Shown: piece after piece, positions 45,479 through 56,888 of the stretch
Numbering within the stretch: position 1 is the first letter of the stretch
Layout: each line of letters starts with the position of its first letter
Source of the DNA: Cristatella mucedo
Taxonomy: Eukaryota; Bryozoa; Phylactolaemata; Cristatellidae
DNA length: 64,000 nucleotides
NCBI GenBank assembly: GCA_009760855.2
Contig: WPIO01000255.1
Location: 62,001 to 126,000 of the forward strand
Direction: 5' to 3'
Notes under the pieces: generated by a model
Databases searched by the model: none
The model's input: only the letters and a program-made list of their open reading frames with translations
What the model was told of the DNA's origin: nothing
Made by a program: the position numbers and the translations under genes

Positions 45479-46029
45479 CTGCAAGAATATGTAGAGTTCA
45501 ATTAGTTACACAGAGTTAGAATGCAACTACACATTATAATTGGTAACCTTTATGATGGAATGATTATCCTAATATGAGCTAATACCTCAGTACTCCTGAT
45601 CAGTTATAAGTTTGGAAGACGAACACGAAGCTAATTTAATGCGAAACTAATGCTGTGTGCTTGCCTATCGAGTAAACCTTATGGGCTAAAAGCAGTTATC
45701 TGATATAGTATCTTGAACTTGCAACAACTATCATAGATTGTTTTACGTTTATTCACTGAATCGAAACGAACGCTTGATTTAGATGAGAACCTTCATATAA
45801 ATCACGAATCAAGAGGCTGTATCCTTATGCCGAAGAAAGCTCAATTTGATAATTTGCCTTTAAGCTCACCCTTGCTCATACATGAGGAAGAAACCATACT
45901 CAATTACATTAGAGCGCTCACATAAGAACTGTTTGAGTCTCATAAAATATGAGTTATATTTTTTTAAACCCTTAAATAGCAATAAACGAGCCAATTTAAT
46001 AAAAAGTTATTTTCCTGACACAATAGGAC

Positions 46030-46170
46030 TACAGTGTAGGTGATTAGGTGCTTACTTTTCGTGACCCCGAGGACGTAGGTTCCAGTGCTGTAGTGGCTTA
46101 TCCTTTATTGCTAACCTAAAGATATGGTGACAGGCATTAAGGCAGATTTAATCCTATATTATGTCACCTT
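46030..46170 (+). mobile_element. Decayed tRNA-derived SINE
   Basis: 'gtgattaggtgcttacttttcgtgaccccgaggacgtaggtt' then 'ggcttatcctttattgc' follow the SINE order. A and B boxes are both damaged. In a kinase intron. Confidence 0.55.
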
Positions 46171-46774
46171 TTAAATCTTGTAAATGTTAAAAATCTTTAA
46201 AATCCTTGCGAATTCTTTTTTTTTATAGTATTTATGCTGAACAATTTGTGAGTGTGGTAGCAGGCATGGCTTCATCTCTGCTAGTTACTTCAACCCTAGA
46301 GTGTAGGAAATAGGCAGTCAGCAAATAATTAATGCTTTTCAGTTTTATTAGTTACTTTAGTAAATATACACTGGTTTTTAGCCAATTACATTCCTTCGTC
46401 CATGGTAAGAATGATTCGATATCTTAATTAGAGCAGCTTACAGATAGAAGATAGAAATCGATTCTATTCGACTCGTGGAGGTAAACGACACTAAATAAGA
46501 ACTAGTCACCTATCACTTGAGAGGTAAAAAAATAAAAAGACTAAAACGCAATAAGATAGGTTGCATGGCCCTAGAAATCTAATAAAGGTTATGACAAACA
46601 TAAAGACTAGCAATTGGATGAGAATGCTAAGAGGCAAATATCCTTCAGTTCTCGCACATAATACGTCAACGTAAGAAACCAACTGGTAAATGATGATATT
46701 CAGTTTCTACATGCCCTGAGGTCACCCAAGGACGATATGAAAAAGGTTAGCTTACTATGAAAAAATAGGTGATT

Positions 46775-46930
46775 TAAAAGCCTCTTTTGCTTAGCGAAAG
46801 AAGAGTCTTTCCAGCTATCACTACCACTTGCACCAGCTATGCAGGATCGTCCACGGAAGGATTCCAACCCACGACTAATGACTTAGGTCTTGAAAAGCAC
46901 CAGCCTTACCTAGTGTGCCATCACGTACCA
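46775..46930 (-). mobile_element. Decayed tRNA-derived SINE
   Basis: Reverse-complement copy. On the plus strand it shows 'gcgaaagaagagtctttccagctatcac', 'gcaggatcgtcca' and B-box complement 'ggattccaaccc'. In a kinase intron, same strand as the gene. Confidence 0.6.
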
Positions 46931-47161
46931 CGGACTCAGTGGAATCATTCATATGTCGCCTATATAGCCTCAATGTCCGAAATGATTTCATAGGGCTATA
47001 AGTGTGGTATCATTTGAGAAAAATTGTAAAATATTCTATACAGAAGCCAACATTTTTAATGACATACCAACTACTTGTTCTAAAATAAATGCAGCAATTC
47101 AGTATTTTCAAATTATAAAATCAGTTACTAACAAAGGTCGACTAACGTCGTTTGGTCTTAC

Positions 47162-47388
47162 CGACGCCATAGGCAAACCAGTCACTGTTTGCCGAGTAAG
47201 ATAACTTTCCGGCTCCAGCTGTTGGATCTTGGTAACCCTGAGTTACATGTTGGTTTGGAGGTCTGGTGAAGGTGACCGTACCAGATTCTTTACACTCAAG
47301 TGATAACCCATAATCACTGAGCCGAGCATTACCATGCTGATCTATCAGTATGTTTTGGCTTGTAACATCCCGATGCACGATTACTCGC
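47162..47388 (-). CDS. TKL kinase exon, catalytic and activation loops
   Basis: A 227-base exon with acceptor 'tgtttttcttag' and donor GTAAGA. It encodes the catalytic loop 'IVHRDVTSQNILID' (catalytic Asp in HRD, metal-binding Asn). DYG ('RLSDYGLSLE') follows in place of DFG. The activation segment ends 'TQGYQDPTAGAGKLSYSANS', where 'GY-DP' is characteristic of IRAK/RLK-type kinases in place of APE. Then comes 'DWFAYGV', with the conserved Asp of subdomain IX. All catalytic residues are present, so the enzyme should be active. Phases join on both sides. Confidence 0.96.
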
Positions 47389-47632
47389 CTAAGAAAAACA
47401 TTAAGCAATTGAGTGAGCACAGTTCACAATTGATTGCTAAGTGTGAAACAATCAGCATCTTTAATATGATTAACAGCAGCAGTACATAGAGCAAACGTTT
47501 CCTACTGGTCATAGTTTTTAAGATGAGTTACAATGCGAACAATCTTCAACAGTTAATAAAACTTGGTGTAATTCAACGCAAAAAATATACGTTCTCTTTA
47601 CTTCTAGAAATACTTAGAATATTGCAACTAGT

Positions 47633-47651
47633 AACACACACACACACACAC
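47633..47651. repeat. CA microsatellite, short
   Basis: (CA)9 in a kinase intron. Confidence 0.9.
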
Positions 47652-47934
47652 GTATGATAACTGCCAACTTCTAAATTGTGTTTAAGTCTTCAACATCGGC
47701 TGTGATGTTTACATCTGAACGTCTTTATTATTCTCACAAGGTCGCTGTCTGGTATTTGTGGTTCAAACGATCTAAATTGAGCTGATCATCGAATTCATAC
47801 GATCAAGAAATGCCCAAGCTATCATGAAAAACTGGATTCAGCAAGAAAATGCCATCAGTTGGATTGCCTCTTAATTATTAATTAATCAAGAGGCGAGGTG
47901 CTACCTATTCATCACGAGGTCGTGGGGTCAAACG

Positions 47935-48175
47935 TTAATAATAATATTAATAATGCACTTGATAAAGCGCCCGCAGAGAACTTAATCTCGCTAGGCGCTT
48001 TAAATTTGCTGCAAAGGGAAACGCAATTGAATGGTGAGTAATATCTTGCATGTTAAGCAAACAAAATAATAACATTGTCAAGGGTGACATGCACAGTGTC
48101 AGCATGCAAATGTGGTTAGTATCAGTATGCACAGAGTCAGCAAGCATAAGCACATAAAGGACGAATCACTGGACC
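47935..48175 (-). mobile_element. LINE 3' end with ATT-type tail
   Basis: Reverse-complement copy. The tail 'aataatattaataat' is followed by stem-loop arms at 47964-47971 and 47994-48001, then the 3' untranslated region. A broken SINE-like stub (47880-47935) precedes it. In a kinase intron. Confidence 0.8.
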
Positions 48176-48328
48176 AAAACGTGACCAACTCTATCGGGAC
48201 TAATGAAAACACCGATTTTTCTGATTGAGGTTTGGCAAATACAGCTGAACCTAATAAAAAAGAAACTATTACTAACATGTTAGCAATGATCCCATCATCA
48301 AAAAAACTACACGGTAACTAGTTCTCAA

Positions 48329-48544
48329 TTAGTCACGAACCACGTGGGATTTCTTTGCCGTTGCAAAGCAACTGATGCCCGAAATGTATCCAAATACGAT
48401 GTATACACTTATAGCTAATTTGATGCCTCGACTTATACTAGTATAAGCATGCAAATTTTTTTGGATACTCTTCCCGTTTACCATTCCGAATGCAGGCATA
48501 TATTTAATATCTGGTTTCTTGGAGCTCAGGGCAATAGACACCAT
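48329..48544 (-). CDS. Candidate small membrane ORF or exon in kinase intron
   Basis: A 71-codon frame whose ATG (48544) follows an in-frame stop by two codons. It encodes 'MVSIALSSKKPDIKYMPAF', a hydrophobic segment 'LAISVYIVFGYISGISCF', and a short charged end 'AKKSHVVRD'. It could be an initial exon or a small one-pass protein nested in the 5.2 kb kinase intron on the same strand. There is no family match. ORF quality is the only support. Confidence 0.3.
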   Translation of the reverse strand: MVSIALSSKKPDIKYMPAFGMVNGKSIQKNLHAYTSISRGIKLAISVYIVFGYISGISCFATAKKSHVVRD

Positions 48545-49354
48545 ATCGTTTTATTCTTAATACTATAAATTGCCAGTGATTGTCTCTGGCGTGTCGAATA
48601 CAGCAGATGCTCAAGTTTGTCATTGATATAATGAGGTAGTTATAGTAAGAACTAGGTAATAAGCAGAGTTTATATTATTAAATTAAATGTGCCTATTTAC
48701 TTCCGTTTTTAGAATTTGTAGTACTTTGGCCGTTTTGACAAGCTCAAGTTTTTCCAGTGTAAGTCATTAGCCAACATCAAACGTAGTAGCTTTGCAAACT
48801 AGAAAGAGTCCGAAAGTATTTAGGTTAGTGCTTGCAATATTATGTGCTTGGAGATATTTCAACATTTCAAATAATAAAATTAATATTTGGCAATTATCTA
48901 ACGTCAAAAACATGTTTTTTAATGTGACCTCGGCATCAGCCTCCGAAGAAACAGCGGTTATAATTGTCACAATTGATTCTTAGGGCCTGCTACATATGTG
49001 CAATTTACCTCACTTTTACCCCCGAAGCAGGCAGAAACACATAGAAATCTATTTATCACACTGCAATGATCCTTGTTTCCATTCAAAATAGCAGGAAAAT
49101 AGTTACACCCATAAATCCACTGTACCTAATCACATAACAGGGAATGTGAGTTTTAAATGCCCCCAAAATACATTCGGTTGCTCGCCACTAGAATTATGAG
49201 TAGATGCCTTAATTCACGTTCCTAGTCATAATATAAATAAATTTATAAACCAATACAATTTAACGTTGATGAGTTTAAAGTGTTCATTTTTTCACTCTAA
49301 GAGAATAAGTCACACTTGTCGGCTCGCGAAAGTTTCCATCAATTTATCTTGATT

Positions 49355-49613
49355 TTAGCTAATCACTTTCCTAATCTTATATAGAATCCTCAAAGCATCA
49401 ATGTTGCCACATCCAAGCTGGAAATTGTTTATGAGTTTATTTGCCATGCTTGTGTATGCCGACATGCAATAAATAATGGGAATACTCTCTGTGAGGCCAT
49501 ACATCAGAAAATAATACACCACATCACAGGTAGACTTCACAACAGCAAAAGCTAATGCGAAAGTGACATGAACATTTTCTTCCAGGTCTGTCTCTTTGAT
49601 GTCCACCCCTACA
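49355..49613 (-). CDS. Candidate terminal exon, membrane protein in kinase intron
   Basis: After acceptor-like 'tttaaattgtag' a frame encodes 'VDIKETDLEENVHVTFALAF' and then 'CDVVYYFLMYGLTESIPII'. It ends 'NIDALRILYKIRKVIS' and a stop. Two hydrophobic stretches and regular codon use suggest a real exon of a multi-pass membrane protein. It cannot be in the kinase mRNA, because the flanking kinase exons already join in phase and it ends with a stop, unless it is an alternative 3' end. No homologue is recognised. Confidence 0.4.
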
Positions 49614-50169
49614 ATTTAAACTTCCACATGTGCCATTATGACAATTAAAATTACTGCCTAATACTCTACTAGCTTTAGATTTGACGATTTTTTTCCAAAT
49701 AAATTCTTGTAAACAATTGGTACTATGCCATTGTGCTTGCTCAAAATGGCAAAGAAGAAATATGAGAGTGACGTCCATCCTGTAAATTTGTGCATAACGT
49801 TGACGTCTCAATATTCACCTCCAAAATGGTACTTTGGCAATTTTCAGCTCCATCCAGCTGATATATCGACAAGTATGTCTAGTTGTTAGCATGAGTTTGT
49901 TGCCTGCTTGTCGACTACTGACCTGAGAAAGTCTTTCAGCCTGGCTGTGATTAGCTAGGACTTCATTTTATGTTTGATGCTTCCCTGCTTCACACCTGGA
50001 GTATCTAGATTGCCTTAGTTATAACACCTATCAGATCCTAACCTATTGAAAATCACAGTATGACGTGGAAATCTCCACAGATTTTTGCTAAGTTATTCAC
50101 CTAAGAATATTATTTGAATCTGCATTTCTAAGCATTGCTAATGCTTAAAATCGACGACCCTTCCCAAAT

Positions 50170-51950
50170 AGTTTGGTGGTTCCCAGAAAACGTATTTCAA
50201 ATTTGAATTGGTGCTTGGCGTTGGCGAATTCATCTCTAAAACGCATAAGTAAAAACTTAAACAACGTTCTTTCTTTTCACTGCCGGTTCCCGGCCACTAT
50301 GCAAGTGACTGCCTGGAACTTTCGAGGCCATACAGCTGCAAGGGCTGCCACTCGGAGCTCGGAGGACTTCTCAACAATGTTGCATTCGACGATTGCTCTG
50401 CTGTTGACGCCTGCCCGGAGGCCAGTCCACGTTGCTGAGGGCAAGACTTCACAGGGACTTGTTCTTCCGGTCGGACGATCTAGGTTCAACCGGCTCCAGC
50501 TCACGCTCAGCCGGTCTCCTCGGTAGCACTAGACCTTGACCCGGCGGTACCGTCCGGCACCGTGTCATCGTTCAACTCGTCACTCGGCGTTACTGACATG
50601 ACCAGTCTGGTCCTTTCGTCAAACTTTTTTGGCATGCCTGCCGAGCTTATCTTAGCCGATAGACGAGACATATGCTCTCTATGCTTCCCTCCACGTTCCC
50701 CTTCCCGAACCTGGCCATCTGGTTCGGAGTGCTGGATAGACGTTTGAAGGACGTCTCCGGCCCAGATGCCTTGCTGCCAGCCGTTGGAGATTGCGAGTTG
50801 CAGCAGCCTCATCTCAGACCCGAGGTACCTGTGCAGCAGCGATGGCTGCTGAAGCTGCTTCGTCCTACTCCATATGGTGGCGGCGGCCGTCACTTGGAAA
50901 GCCACTTCGCAGAAAATCGGCATGAGCAAGATAACCTAGTAGGTCCCACGCCTTCTCCTGCCCTCTAAAGGAAGCCTGAGCCACCTTCCATCATTCAGAG
51001 TCCCCAGTCTCGGCCTTTACGTCAACCGGTTGCCCTTACGGTCGTCAGAACTTCAGCCAACTGCATGCCATGTCTACTCACCTCTCTCTCTGTCACAAAT
51101 CTTCGCTTCGCATGGCATGCCTGCTCTTCACCTTCGTCTGATTGTCTGCTTCAGTGCTGAACTCACACCTCCACCGCTCTCACCCATTAATTCTCGGCTG
51201 AAACAGCAAGTAAATCCCCCCCGACTCCCAGCTCGTTCCACGGCCACCGCTTCCTAATATTAGTTTATTTCTCCATCGAAGTCGCCACCAGTTGCAGCTG
51301 CCCAGCGACTGCTGCACCAGCTGCTAGCTCCAGTCTTTTCGCTCCAGTGCCATCACTCTTTGCTCCTTCAGGGCCCCCACCACCAGGAGACCAGCCGGCC
51401 ACCCCTTCAGCATCCCTTCTTTCTGTGCATACCTTGCCGATAAGCATCTGAAGCGTTTGTACATCAGCGACCATACGAAGGCAGATCCGTAAGATCCTTG
51501 TTCCTGTGCCGACCGTATTCTCCCATGACCTGGTGACCCGCCACTCCCATTGGAGTGTGAATAGCCGGCTCAGAGGGTCAATAATGACTGCCTGGACTCG
51601 CTCCTGCGAGGACTGTTCCGCCTCAACTGAAACAGAGCAACAGCCTGCCAATGTGCAAGGACGACATCGCCGCATGCCTTTGTAGAACCCTTGACACCTC
51701 TCCGGAAGCTGACCGTTTAATATATCACATGCACCTCGTTGACACACTTAGCAGGCTTATCGCCGGCATTCTGTATGGCTGCCACCAGTTTGGGGACGTC
51801 CCATCAGCAAGGAAGACGGGTCTCACGATCCCGAACCACAAGAAGGACAACTGCAGCCTACCCGGTTACTTTCGACTTATACCGTTGTTGCCTATAAGCT
51901 GCTGGGCTGCCTGGCCCCAAGGCTGAGCAAGCTTATATGTGGCCATTACC
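50170..51950 (+). mobile_element. GC-rich retroelement-like fragment in kinase intron
   Basis: This block is markedly GC-richer than its surroundings, with long overlapping frames on both strands. At 51651-51926 a plus-strand frame reads 'LSRLIAGILYGCHQFGDVP', then 'TGLTIPNHKKDNCSLPGYF' and 'RLIPLLPIS'. This is the N-terminal finger motif of non-LTR reverse transcriptases (typically P-x-KK-x(6-10)-YRPISLLP). Near 50300 'MQVTAWNFRGHTAARAA' could be the start of an apurinic endonuclease domain. The rest of RT is missing. It differs in composition and sequence from the AT-rich CR1-like copies, so it is probably another family. Confidence 0.55.
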
Positions 51951-52555
51951 CGTTAGCACCTTACAAATATTAGGACAATGTAAATATGATGTCATAAATT
52001 GTGCCAGTCTAATAACGGACTCAAGGACAAAACCCTTTGCTTAATAGTAGGATAGAAAAAAGATCTCACAGGCTACTGTTAGCAGTAATAAACCGGTGAT
52101 CCATTTTGGAGCAGAATGAATTTCGACAAATTTACTCTCAATAGAGGGCAAATAGATATCGTCGGCCTTGGGACTTGACCCTGCAAAATTTCAATTTAAT
52201 CAACAATGATATATTAGCTGGTCACATTATTGTTACGGGCCACATTTTCATCCAAATGAGCATGTAAGAATACCTTATTTGATTAGCTCAACGACTGCTT
52301 TAGACTGCATACTTATGTAACCGGGCTGAGTCCTATGGACTGGTCTGGTAGTTGCAGAATTGCCAACATTCACAAAATTTAATAGTTTACCATTTGTTAT
52401 ACGAAATAATAGGGATACAACTAACGTTTAAAATACTGCTTTCAGTGCAAGTTCTCTCAAAATATTGAATGTGTTTAGCACGAACCTGTTGATGAGCAAA
52501 ATGTAATCGAGGCACGGATAGTTGTTTGTTAAGTGTAAGCAGTAAGCATCAGTAC
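51951..52555. other. Kinase intron, no feature
   Basis: AT-rich DNA between the retroelement-like block and the kinase exon; nothing recognised. Confidence 0.5.
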
Positions 52556-52726
52556 CTGTATTTCCCACTTTCCATTCCAGTATGAAGAGTCTGCAGTGCC
52601 ATCGCCACATGGTAGGCAATTCGCACAAAATCCTTCCAAGTCAGCTGTTTTTGATCACTTTCGTTAAGACAGCTTCGAAGGTCACATTTGGACATGAACG
52701 GCGTCACTGTTACGAAGTAATTAGTC
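52556..52726 (-). CDS. TKL kinase exon, hinge to helix E
   Basis: A 171-base exon with acceptor 'ttattttcag' and donor GTACTG. It encodes 'TNYFVTVTPFMSKCDLRSCL' (hinge strand and helix D), then 'LTWKDFVRIAYHVAMALQTL' (helix E), ending 'HTGMESGKY'. This is the segment that normally precedes HRD. The last two bases plus the first of the next exon make Arg, giving 'GKYRRVIVHRD'. The donor's +3 to +6 bases are imperfect. Strong coding character and two phase matches make it secure. Confidence 0.92.
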
Positions 52727-54319
52727 CTGAAAATAATTGGCTTTCGTTTGGAAATGTAGTCCTTCCAAACAGCAAAGTTTACTAATTATACCGAACAATT
52801 AAAACTCAGCTAACAAGCTGTGGGTGCTGCAATAATTCAAGCAGGTTTAGTATCAGGAGATTGCTACATCAACATCAACAAGACCACCTGAAGTTAGGTA
52901 TATGTAGTCAGCTATGCAACTAATACTAAACATTGTAATACAACGCTCTCATAATATAGTTTGTAAAAGATTCTGCCAAATGCAATTTGATTGCATAGAC
53001 ATTCTCCCCTTTGTCAATTAGGAACTACAGCATAGCCATAGACATCATTTTATGCTAGATTGTCGTGGCGAGCACCCAGACAGAAAATGTCAGTGTGATA
53101 GTAAGTTAAAGGGGAACTGTGAAAATATGCAAGTGCTAACGAAAAGGAGCCATTAAGGTGAATTATAGCCACCATTAGATGGATTCACCAGAAATTGGTT
53201 AGCAAAAAGAAAACCAAAAATTAAGAGCTAGAAAATGTTTAGTGGAAGTAAAAAGTGACAGACCTGTTCATCACAGTGCTCCTAAGTAAACGATATAAAG
53301 AGTCATTTTGGCACATTGTTCAAAGTGCCAGCCTCAAACATGGTCAAGGTGAATGTCCGAGGTCGTGTGCTTGAGCCCTGTGGCAAAAGTGAAGCACCTG
53401 AATATGGATTATTTGTTCTGGTCATGCAATAAAAATAAATCTAATTCATTCATTTACCTATTGCCATACCGATTGTATTTCCTACCTGGTAATAAAAATC
53501 AAGAAAAAAAGGAAAGTAATCGACCTTTCACTTTCATTAGAGGCTGAGCCAAGATTTCATTCACAGAGAGGGCAGAGGCAAGTCCTGCAAGATGTTAATG
53601 TGAGAAGGTAAATGTAAAAGTAAATGATACATTAAAAGATAGTTCACGGTAAAATTAAATGTATATGATACACTAACAGTGAATATGTGAATATATGATA
53701 CAATACCAGTGAACTCGCGCTAGAATACTTTTTAAACGATAGGAAGTCAGAGGTCCATCGTAAACTGGAAGGATAAATCAATGTTGGATAACTGCCGGCC
53801 GACCCTGTGCAAGTTCAGCAGGAGGCCCAGGTCGCTGCTCATTAGAAGGGGAGGGGTGAAATCCTTTCTCCATTCCCAATGCTGAACCACTGCATTTACT
53901 CAAAGTTTACAGAGAGATATGCAGAAACAGGTGGTAACCAAAGAAGACCCCGGTATTGAAGAACGACTGGCACGTAGAATCTTGGAACATAATCATACCT
54001 GCACTCCTTTGTATAATGGTATTGCTGAGAGATATACATAAAGAGACACCCGACATAACTTATATGAAAGAACAACTTCCCTTCCGCACTACTTAATCCA
54101 CAAGTGACCATCTAGAATTGACCAAACACAACAGCTTATGACTGACTATTAAGGAGGATATAGAGAACATACAGAAATGTTTTTCAAAAAATGAAAAACA
54201 GGTAGGCTAAAACGGCACCAACAAAAAACTCACCCTTTGAATTACACACAATTAGGAAGCTTGCTGAAAGTTCCAATAGGTATTGAAAACTCTGAGAGTG
54301 AAGATCATTTCATACTTAC
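52727..54319. other. Kinase intron with a possible SINE relic
   Basis: AT-rich. Around 53295-53400 'gtccgaggtcgtgtgcttgagccctgtggc' resembles a heavily mutated SINE head. A minus-strand frame at 53896-54111 has no support. Confidence 0.4.
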
Positions 54320-54387
54320 GGTTTATCGTAGGAGTAGTACAGAACAGGAACAAGAAATGGACTTCGCAGATGTGAAGCAGTCATTTC
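54320..54387 (-). CDS. TKL kinase exon, helix C to strand 4
   Basis: A 68-base exon with acceptor 'tttctttcgttacag' and an ideal donor GTAAGT. It encodes 'EMTASHLRSPFLVPVLYYSY' and 'DK', ending with CC. With G of the next exon this makes Pro, giving 'YDKPTNYF'. The opening Glu is placed where the helix C Glu that pairs with the VAVK Lys is expected. Small exon, but both splice sites and both phases fit. Confidence 0.85.
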
Positions 54388-56595
54388 CTGTAACGAAAGA
54401 AATCATGACCTCACCTTTAACTGGATTAAAATAAATGCTAGTAATTGCATTGAAGTAGTCTCTTCATTGACCACAATCTCTTCAGTCACTAAATCTATAT
54501 GCCATAAGCAAAATAGGAAGATATTTTTAGTGATAGTGTGAATATCATCTAAAAGCTTACGTGCAAATAGAAGGAAAATATAACTAATTTTACAATGACC
54601 TTAGCTAAGCTAATATCTATTCATTCAGGTGCTTGACGTATGCCACTCCGCTCGAGCCACTACGTTGGTCATAAAATACATTCAGTTTAACCCTGGTTAA
54701 GGCTAGCACCTGAAAAACTGGGCTAAACCAGCTCGGCAGGAACTCAAATTAAGACTTACAGTTACACATTAAGTGCGGTTCAAAGGGTGTAAGAAATTAA
54801 TAAATTTATTTATTTTGACTCGTCTTCTAGTCAGAGTATGTCGCGACCTCAGTTGAAAGAATTCAGCTAATCTAGCACATATAATTAAATGCAGGTTCTG
54901 TAAATGATTTTAGATTAGGTAAAAAGACAGCTAAATAACACGAGTAAGAAAGCCAGATGGATCGATGCCTTGACCAAACTTCAAGTAGAGTACTAATTTT
55001 CAATTACAAATAATATGGATAAAAAACTATCGTTAAAAAACTGAATAAAAAATGAGCCAATTAACAACACGGGTGAGGATTCCTGTTGGATCCTAATAAA
55101 TTGGCTTGTAGGATCTTAATCACACTTCAGCTGTAGTAAGCCTTTATGCGGATCGGCAGTCACAAGTGGTCACATCGCACGTAACAAATCTCAGTCTGAC
55201 AACCCCCAAAACCATAAAGACTAAGTATGTGTCAAACAAGAAAGTTAGAAATAGCATACTCACATCCTCAGCAGCTTTCGTTACCCATACGGCAGCTAAA
55301 CGACATACCTTCACCTCACACAAAAATGAAAAGTGTATGTGTCTGAAATGCGAGCAAGGAAGAGAGAAGCAAGGGAGTAGCAGATCAGAAAAGCTAGAAA
55401 ACAGGTGAGACTATGATTAGCTTGAGAGCAGATATCCTCGCCTGATCATCGTGGAATTGTAAGAAATACTTAGGACGAAATTCCTTCGTCGCCAGTGATC
55501 TAAGGTTGAGTCCATAGTAACTAACTTATTGACCATAGACGGCCCTTAGGCAAAATAATGTTTAAACTGGAAACAAACTTTGTCAGTTATGAAATAGACT
55601 ACCCATGAGGAGCCTTACTGGTCAGTGTAAGAGGTTCGCACAAAATATGTTAACCAACCCAGAGGTAGAGCAGCTTCTTCAGCTTAGGGAAACCCAAAAG
55701 TGATTCATTGGAGGGGTTATGCATCCTGTGAAGCCATATTAATAATGAGCTGCAGAATGAAATTGTTCGATAGCCTTTCCAATACAGATTTGCACGAGTC
55801 TAGCCTACACATAGCCAGAGAGTTAGGGAATTTTACAAGCAACCTATATTGGTATGTAGGTCAGCAGTATATATGAGATCACACGTGATGGCTAGGTTTG
55901 AAATGATCTTGCCAGAAAAACTTTAAAATTTTAGTAACTAGCAAAGTGGGAAGTTACATTACGAGAACATTATCAAATGCTCACAATAAAGTAACCAGAT
56001 AGTAAATAGTCTCCTACTACTTCCAAAAGCTTTGGTTTTCAAAAGAGTTGGAGTCGAAAGAACTGGATTTACAACTTACTGCAATAAAGTATGTGGTAAA
56101 GTATATTTGATAAAGCTTTTAAAAATGGCTATAGCACACTGGTCTGCAGGGTAATAGCTGTTTGAAGTTTGTTTCATTATTTTCTAAATATGCATACATA
56201 GTATGATTCATGGAGTATTTCGTTTGGCATTCGCACAACAACTTGAGTAGATGCTGTTTATTAAAGATCCGGTGCATTTTCTGCATTGTGCCTAATGATA
56301 ATGGCTTTCATTAGATTTAATTGTCACAGTAACATACTGCAAAAAATATTGTGTTATTCATTGTTTGCATATAAAGAAGCAGTTTGTGTTACTATAGTAG
56401 TTAAAATCAATAGGTAGTCGTGATTTACAATGCCGATAGAATGCAAGAATTCTCGACAAATAAGCATCTATACCTTTCAGGAATTCCTAATGAAAAAAAG
56501 AGTGGCCACCAATTATGAGGTTTTACAAACAGTGCTATCACGCCTACTTAAGATGCAAACTGATAGATCAGTATTAGAAACGAGTACTGCATACA
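54388..56595. other. Kinase intron, no feature recognised
   Basis: AT-rich DNA; a plus-strand frame at 55166-55408 is basic and repetitive and unsupported. Confidence 0.5.
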
Positions 56596-56599
56596 TGTA

Positions 56600-56776
56600 G
56601 GTAAGTATATATAGTAAGTATATATACATATTGTACATATATTGTACATATATAAATGCATATTATTACATATATTGTACATATATACATATATTTTAAG
56701 TATATATAGTAAGCATATATATATATATTATAGGTTGCATATATAGTATAATGTGGGTATATATATATATATATAT
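56600..56776. repeat. TA-rich low-complexity tract
   Basis: Repeated 'gtatatatac', 'attgtacatata' and 'agtaagtatatata' words, then pure (TA)n. It directly borders the palindrome. Confidence 0.9.
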
Positions 56777-56888
56777 ACCTTTAAAACATCGTCTCAGATT
56801 TTCTACACACCAACTTGCATCATATATATTTATATATATATATGATGCAAGTTGGTGTGTAGAAAATCTGAGACGATGTTTGAAAGGT
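56777..56888. repeat. 112-bp near-perfect palindrome
   Basis: The sequence is symmetric about 56832/56833. 56-base arms pair with two mismatches: one at 56783/56882, one at 56830/56835. The outer arms are mixed sequence ('catcgtctcagattttctac' and its complement); the centre is TA repeat. It could extrude as a cruciform or give a long hairpin transcript. It is in a kinase intron. Confidence 0.95.

Noticed and set aside
50507-51747. Two minus-strand frames of 140 and 160 codons as host genes
   Set aside because: They lie opposite the plus-strand RT-like frame in a GC-rich block where all frames are open; no domain seen.
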